From Botrytis cinerea B05.10 (lineage: Eukaryota; Ascomycota; Leotiomycetes; Helotiales; Sclerotiniaceae), in the NCBI RefSeq assembly GCF_000143535.2, contig NC_037324.1, forward strand, positions 1,674,001 to 1,738,000: a stretch of DNA of 64,000 bases. Reading direction: 5' to 3'. Below are positions 25,276 to 35,197 of this stretch, piece by piece (the first letter of the stretch is position 1; the number at the start of each line of letters is the position of its first letter). The position numbers and the translations under genes are program-made. A model generated the notes under the pieces. That model saw nothing but the letters and a program-made list of their open reading frames with translations. It was not told where the DNA came from and did no database searches.

Positions 25276-28200
25276 ATGTTAGGACTGACTAGATTCAATG
25301 TAACACCCTTTTTCTATCCGTTTGGAAATACGCCAGCCATCAATTTGTTACAGTCTCGGCGTCCTGCTTGCGAAAATGATGATGCGGTGAGAGTATTGTT
25401 GTTGGGTTGTGGCGACCCCAGAAACTTGCTGTTTACCTTGTGGTGCAATAAAGGTAAGGCATCATATCATCTCAGGATTTATTTCAGAACAGACGCAGAT
25501 ACTAATGCTCTATTCTGCAGATGAACCGACAAAATGGGAGTTTTTGTGCTGCGATTCAGAAAGTGCAATTCTTGGTAAGACAGCCCCCGCCATCCTTTTT
25601 CCTTCCAGATTCAAGCATTGATAAACTTTTGATATAGCACGCAATATCCTTCTCTTTTCTCTAATCATCGACAATGAATCTTCTACATCAATATGGGACA
25701 TATTTTACCATTTCTACATAACCAGCACCGACAATGCCGTGCTGCAGAAGCAGATTTGCAAACTTCTTCAACAATCAACGAACTTGGAAATATGGTCATC
25801 TTCAAGCTACGGTGCATCAATTTGTTTCATGAACCAAGACACACTGGCCCAAGTTCGAGAAATGTGGTCTCACTATCTCAAGGTCGCGAATTGGAAATCG
25901 GATTCCAGGGAAAGAGATCACTTCGAAACAAAGTTTAAATCAGAGGTCAATTCAACCATGAGAGAGCAATATGTTACAAATGGAGATATCGGGATTCAGG
26001 GTTTATGTGGCCGGAAACAGTATGCATCTGCTCTTCGTTCAGCAGGTGGGAATTGGGAAAGTGCCATTCAAACCGTTGTCCAAGCCTTCGATGGGTTTTG
26101 GGACCACGGTGTGATCGCGGGGAATTCGCATGATGTGGAAGCTTTGAAACAAGATGGTCAGCTTGTAAATCCGCTGATGGCACTTACCTCTGCAGGAAAC
26201 GAATTTGCGATCTCTTCGAGCTCGGATCCTCTTTTGGGCTTTCGCCTCGCGAGCGCCTTCGATGATTTGAATTCCTCTCAGGAGAAATTGGCAGAAGCCG
26301 TTGTGAAATTAGCTAAGTCTCAATTTCAGGAGTGGTGCAAGAGTTTTGGGGAAAGGGTTCGTGAGAAGGTAATAACCATACGACTCTTTTGCGGCGATGC
26401 TTTGAGATTCTCTTATGCGCTACAGAGCTTAGGAGGTGATGAATCCCCAGAGACAAAACTACTCAGTTTATTTACCGCGGCATGGCGTTCAACTCCATTG
26501 GCTTTTGACAATCCTGGTGCGACAACCGGCATTCATACATTTGACGTCATCGACACCAACAATCTGGCTGATCCTCTCGGTATTCTGAATCTGCTGCCTG
26601 CTATATCGCCATTACTATCTCGCAAGGCGACCTCAGTCATGTTTACTGAGACGTTGTCTCTGTATACCAAAGATCCAGTTGACATACTATCTCATATCCT
26701 GTGTTGCGATGTCACAACCATCTCGCTACTTCTGGGGCTGGCACCATCCGGTCACTTATTTGGGTTTACCGCATATGCTGTTGGATTGGATGCTCAACGA
26801 CAATTTTCAGTCCATCGGAATAACAATGAGAGTTATCATATGCGAGTTGAGTGGAGATATCCAAATTTAGATGATCCAGTCGGTAGAGAATTGATCTTTG
26901 AACCTAATGAGCTTGCCCTTTTCTTCTTCAAGCTCTACCTGAGGATGTTTGAAATTGAGTCCATGTCTCCAACCACTGGAAAAGAAATACATCGTCTAAG
27001 ATATAATCGCCTAAGTTTTTCCGCTCTTGTTTGCCTAGCGAAAGGTTGTATCAAGGATGATCAGCTGTCAACTTTTGGGGACTGTCTTCTTAGACATATC
27101 GAAGAGGAGGATAGTTTACGTGTCGGTGGCCTCCAACTTCTTGAGTTATCTTTACACTTTTACCAACTAGGTATTTGTTCTCGGCCCTCTTTACTGGAAA
27201 TACCTTATCAAATCACGCTCGCAAACCAGAAAGACTTCAAATATGGACCGCTGAGTTTACGAAATCAAGAAGCTAATATCAATCTACTTGATCACAATGA
27301 ATTTCCTCGTCTGGTTTGGATTTCTCTGAGTGTTCCACGCGAGGTCTTTGAAGCATTGAAGATCGATAACGAATATGCCACGGTTGGGCTACAAATCAAA
27401 ATTCGGCATACGAAAAATAAGACCGAGGCCCTTTTCATGTCTCTTCAATGTTTTTTTGGTAGTCTGGTTCAACGAACTGATGATAGTGATGCTTACAATG
27501 CCATTGAAGATCAACAGGGATTGAAGGGTTCGTCAAACTTAATTGTGACATGTGCTGTACCCTCCTTGGTATTGATGATAGATTTCAGAAAATCCACACG
27601 AATAGAGTTAACATGTTTAGGCAACGGATTGAGTGCGAATTATATGTACGGCAGGGCTATATGTAGTTATAGCCTTGATGAGGATAACGTTTTGATTCTA
27701 CAAGCGCCACCAGGTGTCAGATTGCAATCCTATGCAACAGATCATAAAATCATCCTACGCGCGCCTTCTGCTTCTAAAAGGCCTTGCTTTTTCCGATTAA
27801 AAGACGGCGTTTCAGTTGAGACCACAGAGATTCAAAAGAGTTTTGAGCATTTGGAAACTGAAAATGCCGTCAGAGCCCGCCAAATATCTCCTTGCACCAT
27901 TTCCGAGAGATTCAACGACTTCGAAATCGGCCAGATCCAATTCCCATATCCGATTTTGCTCCAAGAAGCCAAAGTCGATAATTCGAACAAGGTTAAAACA
28001 TTGGTTGCGAAGCCTAGTTTAGCTTTAGATAATACGGGTTACACATTGAATCCATTTCCAGTTGTGCTGGATGGCTCAGACGCTTACCCCCTCACGCTTC
28101 CCAAAGTAAACATAAATCAGCAGCCAATCATATCTGTAACTGGCCGCGAAACTGGAGAATGGGTTTCGAATCTCATGCATAGCATGTTCTGTACACGAGA

Positions 28201-29071
28201 ACGCTCGTACTGGCGCAGATCTGATATTGTGCTCAAAGGAGATGTTCCTGCTCTATTCTCGATCAAAAGCTACATCCACAACATTGCGGTTTCCTTTGTT
28301 CAGCCATCTTCTCTGGGTCGAAAGCAGACGTTCTTGCTTAAAACTGGTGCCCCGCGCAATATCTCAATGATAATCTTTGTCTCCGCTTTACGACATAATA
28401 TTGATCAGAGCTCGGTTGTTCTGGATGCATATTTGCTTCCGCTCACTGCCGAATCCTCCTCAATCACCCCTGTAATCGAGAAACTACTAGCTCATAAAGC
28501 CACTCAGCCAATTTCTTACAGTATGAGAGAAGTAGATGAGCAACTAATGAGACGAATGCTTCCTGCAACCGTAGAAGCATGTCGAAAGGGCTGGGACCAC
28601 GGTACAGGCTGCAAATACCGTCAATATGGCTCAGTATCCGTGTATACCGAATCAAATCAGTTGCCAATCTGCACATGCGGGGAAGGAAAAGATTCAGAAG
28701 GCTTTCCGCGTGTTGAAGGATGGAAAAAGCTTAGTAGACATGCGACGAGAATTGCTCTTATGCCGCTATCGACGGTGGATTATGTTGAAGCTCATTATTC
28801 ACAGGAAGAGCATGATAAATATGAGAAAGGAATGCTTTCAATGTCGACCTCGCCAAATTTTCGCATGGATGAATTAGCACGGGCGTTAGTTGATCAGATG
28901 GATGTAGTTGACCCCAGAGGGTGTAAAAGATGTGGTAATATTCCTCAGGGATATACGGTGCACAAGCAGTGCGCGAGGTGTAGAGGAGTGAGATATTTTG
29001 GCCCAGCATGTCAGAAGGAAGACTGGAAAGAACACAAGAAAGTATGTAAGATGGCAGCAGCTAGAAGTTAA
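25276..29071 (+). CDS. DUF4470 protein with degenerate C-terminal MYND-type zinc finger
   Basis: Function unknown. Three exons: 25276-25453, 25521-25574 and 25638-29071, 1,221 residues. The N-terminus matches the DUF4470 pattern (FFYPFGNTPA, then VLLLGCGDPRNLLFTLWCN) that in fungi is often coupled to MYND fingers. The large middle has no domain I recognise. The C-terminus is a MYND-like finger: Cys1173, Cys1176, Cys1189, Cys1192, then Cys1202, His1210 and Cys1214 with QKEDWKEHKKVC. The position of the usual fifth cysteine (Y-C in most MYND domains) is Phe1198. MYND domains bind proline-rich protein partners, so a scaffold role is possible but inferred. The two small 5' exons fit the frame exactly and complete the DUF4470 motif. 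Confidence 0.85.
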
Positions 29072-29253
29072 GTCATATTCTGTTTTTTCAATTGATGACT
29101 GTCAGATTTTGGCTTTAATCATTACATTTTTCTTGAGTGAATCGAAAGTTTTCCAATAACCGTCCTCGGTGTAAATTAGACTCCTACATATATCCTCTAA
29201 AAAACTGATCGCTATTTATCAATTCTGTCGTTCATGCAATATTTCGCTTTTTC

Positions 29254-29338
29254 CTATTTCTCCAAATCCTTATTTCCGACCCTGAAGTCTGCATTTGATG
29301 AACTTTGATTGACCACGGTAGAAGAACTTGGCAATATC

Positions 29339-29400
<62 letters not shown>

Positions 29401-30101
29401 CGATGAAGACAGAGATAGAGACAGCATTCGAGAATCTTCCAGCGAGGAAGAGGGTTTTGGTTGCAGATTGACCGAAGATGGATATGGCAACGATGATTGT
29501 GACAATGACACAGATATCTCTCTTACACCACCACTATACACTCTCCCAAATATCTCAATCCCCTCTGGGTGAAGCATCCACAGCCCCACAATATCAGACA
29601 AACATCCGCACACAAGGATCCCTATTTCCACACACATTGCAATATAATAGCGCATAGTCAGTTGGTCAAGTCTCTTCGCATCAACCTTGCACAACAAGTA
29701 TAAAATGCATCCAGCAGTGAGCCATTTCGGAAGTTCCCTCCAGATCATTTCCTGTAGAATGGTGCTCTGGGCGGCTATTTGCTTCTCCCTGGGAAGGAAT
29801 TGGTAGTTTCCGCGCTGATAGTGGAAGACTTTCATGATTTGTTGCATGGTCGGTACTAGGTACGAGAAACACAGAATACATAGAGATATCACAATAGACC
29901 TGAAGAGAAATGTTATTTTGGGTTTTCAGAAGTTGGAGCTTGGAGTTTGTGGGTGCGCGGGTTCGCGGGTCGCTGGATTACGAACCATTTTTGATCGGAT
30001 CCAGTGACGGCTATTGCGCATGTGGTTATGAAAGCAAGGAAAATCAAATACTGAAAGATGAGGGAGAGTAAAAACACTGCGTTAGTGTTGAGAAATGGCA
30101 T
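29254..30101 (-). CDS. Hypothetical multi-pass membrane protein with poly-Ser tract
   Basis: Unrecognised protein. Two exons fit best, 29986-30101 and 29254-29899, giving 253 residues; the donor (GTTCGT) is weak, and an alternative donor GTATTT about 65 nt upstream is in the same phase. About four hydrophobic segments are visible: LLSLIFQYLIFLAFITTCAIAV, SIVISLCILCFSYLVP, WLTAGCILYLLC and YYIAMCVEIGILVCGCL. The C-terminal region is hydrophilic and contains about 20 consecutive serines encoded by a (GAT)n microsatellite read on the minus strand. The antisense frame would be poly-Asp (29309-29572) but lacks other support. Confidence in a real gene is moderate. Confidence 0.5.
29339..29400. repeat. 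(GAT)n microsatellite, about 20 units
   Basis: An uninterrupted GAT trinucleotide run. On the minus strand it encodes poly-Ser in the hypothetical membrane protein; length variation would keep frame. Confidence 0.97.
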
Positions 30102-30529
30102 CGTGAATGTTGCTGTCTGTCGGGTTTGATGAGGATGTCAAGCTACCGAGGGTGACTTTTAAGTTCGAATACTTGAGGCTGAGCTTGGATTTAAGGCTGA
30201 GATTTTGCTTTTCTGCATTCCTGGCATGGGAAAATGTGATGTATCGAGTTACGGGGAATTAGCGTTTCTCGGGGTATGCGAGGGGAAATCCTCGCTCGCT
30301 TAATTTTCTAGAGAGCTTCGTGGCGAATGTTTGCTGAGCCAATGGAACGTCTGTTTACTTCTTCATGTATCTCCACCACGAAAAGAAGAAATCATACTCA
30401 CTCTATTTTTATTCCTAAAGAACTAGACAAAATTTCGCGGCACCTGAACGAAAATTAAGCATAAACGCCATGTTCTAGACCCAAACGCCACTTTCATGCC
30501 CGATTCTGTGTTGTGGAAAGCCTTCCACG
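30102..30529. other. Intergenic, membrane-protein promoter and Argonaute 3' flank
   Basis: A short spacer between two minus-strand genes. It contains the promoter of the membrane protein and the Argonaute 3' end. No other feature is seen. Confidence 0.6.
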
Positions 30530-33500
30530 TCAGAGGTAAAACATAACATCGCTGAGAGATGGATGCCAAGGATTTTTCCACCCACTTTCCAACTTATCTG
30601 AAGTATTTGGCTTCCAAACAAGCGTGTTCTCTCCATAAATAGCTGCTCTTTGTGTTCCATCCATGTCATTCGTGCTGCTCTTATCCAGGTAGCCCTCTAA
30701 TACGGGCTTCAAATAACATCTCACGCGATCGCACAGGAGGTCTGCATAGCGAGCTGGTGTACAGACAGAGAGGGCTTTGGAGGCGCGGGCGCCAGTGTAA
30801 CAAAGCTTATTTGTCTGGGTAAAATAAATCAGTTAGTGTGTCTACTTCCATGGATCTCGGAATCAATAGGAAACTCACAATGTTCATGATACTCTGTGGA
30901 GTTGACTTGTAATCAAGATCATCATAAATCACAACATACTGAGTACTTCTCGCCGTGCCTAGTGGACTACAATGACTCTGCAAGTAGAAACTAAAGTGAT
31001 TGGGTGTCACTACTATCGAATCGATGATAGTTCCAGCATTCAAATTTGGGTCGCCGTCTACTAAAGTCAGGGGGTAAAATCTAGTATGATGTCGCTTGAT
31101 TGCAACGATAAGGGTGAGTTTCGGTTTCCATTTCTCACCGCCAGGAACTTTAAGAAGGGTCTTAAGTCGATTTTTCTCGAGATGACGTTTCATTTCCGTG
31201 TATGCATCGGAACATCCGTCGAAAATTTGTTGGGTTTCGTGATGTCTAACCATGCCAAACTGACTCTCGCTCACTCCATCTCGGTAGAAAAGAATATGGT
31301 CGGGAAGAATCTTTGGGTACACGCCACCAAGCCCCGGTGGACCTTCGAGGACACGTCTTGCCCAGACAAGAAGTCTTTCTCTCATCATGCCTCGAAGGTC
31401 AGAAATGTACTTCAGGATGACAACTTAGTAAGACAGAAGACATAAAATAAATGAATACACGTACCTCTTGTTTCCCTTCCTGGAGTCGTGCAGAACCGAG
31501 ATATTTGAATTGGCTATTATCATCGGTGGCCACTACCGCAGCTATGGAAGGACATACTTCCTCGTCGCCAGGATGTGTGACATCTGCTCCAACAACCATA
31601 GTCCGGGCTTTGATGCCACACCCCTCGCTCACTTCTTGATTGACGCCTCCCAATTTGAGATTGAACTTCAAGCTATTCGATCATTGTTAGTAGATCTTCA
31701 TGCTGGTAATGGTGGGATGTTTTGCCACACCTAATATTACCACATCTAGCACGATCCCCTCCTTTTGAAAGCGTTTTTTCTAGCACACAAACAGTCGGGA
31801 TGCCAATAACACAATCTGCCCATCTTTTTATTTCTGGGTAGAGCTTGCGGCTTCGTACTGGAAGCACAACCATAACCAGGGGCACCGTTCTCGCGCCTTT
31901 AAAGACGGGTCTCAGGGCATTTCGAAAGTTCTAGCACAAGTTTGACGGTAATCTTCGGGGTCTAGATTTTCTTCAGGGACTATCGCTTGACAAAAGACGC
32001 GTCCCTTAATCTGATTAAGTCCAAACGCCTCTAGAGAGACAACTAAAGTGTTAGTGGCGTCTTGCATTTCATTCTGCGCATGCTCTGGTTTACCAGCATT
32101 TCTCAACCACAGAACGTAAAGAGTCGGGTTTTCGATACCCGGCTTCCGGCATTTCTTGGATTTCAATTCCCAGGAACCGTGGTGAGCTAGAACTCTATCA
32201 GTCCCACCACCAAGTAACAATGCCGGAGCTTCGAGGGTTCCCGCTTTGATCTCAACCAAATTTGTGACTGGTGTAATTCCAAATGCCTAATGTTAGTGAA
32301 AGGGGTTAGTGGATAGACAATAAATTCATGAGTTTCTAATATTTGTGATATCTTCCTCACCTTGTAGAAAGGGTCCTCCTCAAGGAAATCCAGTTCTCCC
32401 AATGCCGTCTCTTTTATCGCAAATTTACTCTGCTGAGGTCTCTTGGTGGCATCGATCATAGCAGCAACATAAGGCTCTGGCAGATTCTTCTTGACAATTT
32501 GCCATTCGACAATTCTCAGATGATCTGCTGGAAACCAAGTTGGCTCTGCATTGCTTCCTACGTTGATGCACCGGGCATTTTTGTTGAACACGTTCTTAGG
32601 GTATGCTAGGTAATTGTCAACAACTTGAGACCCCGTGAATAATAATCAAGTGATAGAACTTACTATCATTCATGTAAGCATGAACTGAAATTTCTTTACC
32701 ATCTTTCGAAAACTTTGTCTCGGACACATTACGCGGCGCAATGCTCTTGATGTTGAAGACCTTTTGCCTGTTCTTTGCATGAATGTCGAAAACAACACGA
32801 ACCCCCTTCAGAAGTCTTTCAGAATCTCCCCAAGCAATCGGTTTTGATTCTATCCATTTGGCGAGATTTATCGGAGAAAAGAATGCAGATGTTGTCACAT
32901 TAACGTTGAGAAAAATTGAGCCCTTCCCGGGCCTCATTGAGCTGAAGAAGCCACGATGTATCTGATATAAAGGCGCCTCGTCGTCGTCTTTGAAGATTAG
33001 AAGAATGTCCCCCTGCTCGGCTCGCTTGACCCGTTGTTTAGACATCCATTCTTCGTCATCAGCCACAAAGCTATGTGGATAAAATTTCTTGCCCACGCGA
33101 CCTCCTTCATATTGAGGGGAATTAACCTTCTTCCAAGAAATAATATTCAGAAACTTTAATTCATCTTCGGGGTGATCGAGGGGTGCATTCATAGACTTGA
33201 CATGATCCATCAATGCCTTGACATTAACTAATCCGAGGTATGTCAACGAAGAGTCCATATTCATTGGTTTGCCATTGGGTCCGCTACGTGTGTGTGGTGT
33301 TGAAATCGAGTGTCCGACCTTGCTCAAATCATGCTCTCTGAGTGGCTTATTAGAGACAATAAAGGAGTCATAGTCGCTAGCCCAGCTGATTGATTCGAAT
33401 AGGTGTTTGTTTTCCTCGAGAAGCCGCGTGGTTAGGTAGCGCTTGGTCTCTGGTCGTGTAGGTACAAACCCTTCGGACTTTCCGCGAGGAATAATCTTTC

Positions 33501-34068
33501 CAAGGCAAATCGAATACTTGAAGATCTCCGCTTTGCTGTTCAGGCCGACCTTGTAAAAGTTCGCGTTAATAGTAGTGAATGGATTCCAAGCTTGGCTTGC
33601 TGCTTGAGGGATTTTCCGAGACTCTTCATCATACAAGCCTTGAAGCTTCTCTTCTGTCGTTCTATTATCGGCAACAGGTTCGGCTAGAGATTGTGATGGT
33701 CCAGGGGTATTAGCTGAAGCTTGAGAAGCTGCACTGAATGCTGCACTGGACTGGGGTCCATATTTTTTTATCCATGCATCTCGCGCTTTGGGGGTAAATC
33801 TATCTACAGTATCTTGCCCAATCTCAGAAATCTTCTTGCCGCCCAGCTCAGAGCATTTGTTCTTTAGACACACAGCATGGCCGCATGATTTACAACTTTT
33901 TCCAGGGCTTTCGTTGCAATCATAACTTTCGTGTGGAGGCTTGGTAAATTCGAAGCAGTTGTCGCACATCTGTTGATTGTACAATGGGTAAGGCTGATTG
34001 CATACCAACACCGTGTAGTTATGTGCTTTCTTCTTGCAGCATTTTGAGCAGTCGAATAGTTTAGCCAT
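30530..34068 (-). CDS. Argonaute (QDE-2-like) with Cys-rich N-terminus and a frame break
   Basis: Small-RNA-guided silencing protein. Exons read as 32664-34068, 32361-32605, 31731-32286, 31465-31672, 30879-31409 and 30530-30814, about 1,076 codons. Order: an N-terminal segment with 11 cysteines in the first 72 residues (CxxC at 7/10, 35/38 and 59/62); linker rich in Ala/Ser; N domain from about 155; ArgoL1 (GFFSSMRPGKGSIFLNVNV); PAZ (about 430-545, with YMNDTYPKNVF); MID; PIWI. The predicted slicer tetrad is complete as Asp (GADVTHPG), Glu (KQEYISDL), Asp (YRDGVSE) and Asp (PARYADLL). It ends in MFYL, like other Argonautes. Exon 31731-32286 does not keep one frame: the MID reading ...PEDYRQTCARTFEMP stops at 31912-31914, while the continuation FRNALRPVFKGARTVP is in another frame. 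Either one base is missing near 31931, or a 50-nt intron with a poor donor (GTCCCT, 31931-31980) is spliced. Annotated as CDS with that reservation. Confidence 0.85.
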
Positions 34069-34463
34069 ATCAAAGGACGGGATCTTAACCTATGGAACTA
34101 AGTGTTAATAGTAAAGAATGGGAGGGAAATTGATAAAGTGGCCTGATTCAGACAGATAATACCCCAGAATTCCTCAGACTAAATGATTTCAGGTGAAGAT
34201 GCTGTCTCTGAATATTCGCAGTTGGAAAAATGAGCGCAACTTATACTTCCAATTCCACGCTTGTGCATCAACACCCACCATTTGCCCCCCTCCGCCACAA
34301 AACAAAACTGCACACAAAGTTTGCGCTGAATACCACAAGCTTTGTGAAGACAAATGTGCAAAGCTGTTTTTGAATTTGTTTTGATTTGTTCAATACATGG
34401 TAGATTGTCACACATAATTTCTGCTGTTTGCCTTACGGGAGGCTTTTGGTATAACAATCGACG
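34069..34463. promoter_or_regulatory. Divergent spacer between Argonaute and small unknown gene
   Basis: A 395-bp interval that would drive Argonaute to the left and the 141-residue candidate to the right. No specific site recognised. Confidence 0.4.
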
Positions 34464-35010
34464 ATGCATGGCTCTAACAGCTCAAACGAAGTTTTAGTTG
34501 TAAACATGGGCCATTCTGTAGCCAATGAAACTAGAACCTTTATCAACGGTCCCAGAGATGGGGTCTATTATCGCAAGTGAGTTTCTTTTAGATGTCGACA
34601 CAGTTGAAAATCAGTGTCCTCAAGTACTCCCTGGCGAATCCGGTGGATAGACATCACGGAAATTATTTCATTGGAAGTCACAGATTTAGGACCGTCAAGC
34701 ATATCATTCCAGACTCGAGGGTGAAATCGGGGTTGGCGAACAATCTTGCAACATTGCGAGACGAACCAGGGGTGACATTTGGAAGTGCTGACTTTGTATA
34801 TACCGACCGAGGGAATGAATACAAAATTTCTGCAAATGTCAGAATAGAGGTGAGGAATGAACTCAGAATTTTTTGTGGTTCAACAAAATATGCTAGTGCG
34901 GGTCAATTAAAATTTCTACTTGGTTTGCTCTGGATGTGGAAAGAGTGCGAATATCCTTCTTGGCCCTTCTCAAATCAATCATTGTAATAGTCGACTCGGT
35001 TTTATCATAA
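34464..35010 (+). CDS. Small hypothetical protein, divergent from Argonaute
   Basis: Unrecognised. Three exons 34464-34576, 34651-34849 and 34897-35010 (introns of 74 and 47 nt with GTGAGT and GTGAGG donors) give a 141-residue product whose exon lengths all fit. It begins MHGSNSSNEVLVVN; the core is polar and soluble (GVYYRKHHGNYFIGSHRFR; GVTFGSADFVYTDRG), and the end is hydrophobic (VRISFLALLKSIIVIVDSVL). No signal peptide or domain is seen. The second intron and C-terminus are the weakest part: without splicing the frame ends at 34987. It may be an orphan gene or a chance model. Confidence 0.35.
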
Positions 35011-35197
35011 AAACCTCACACAGGCGCACTTTCAACATACCAGAGTATTCGCCAAGCCCTACTGAAGTCTCGATTGAACGAAATGTGAAGATGTGGCGTT
35101 CATAAAATGAAATTCATTCCTCATTAATCATACGCCGTTGAGATACAAAAACACCATTCAATAGTTTGACATGAACGTCATGGCTGCTCAATGCTGC

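Noticed and set aside
29309..29572. Plus-strand poly-Asp frame across the GAT repeat
   Set aside because: Only the repeat makes it look coding; the minus strand has hydrophobic segments and longer continuity.
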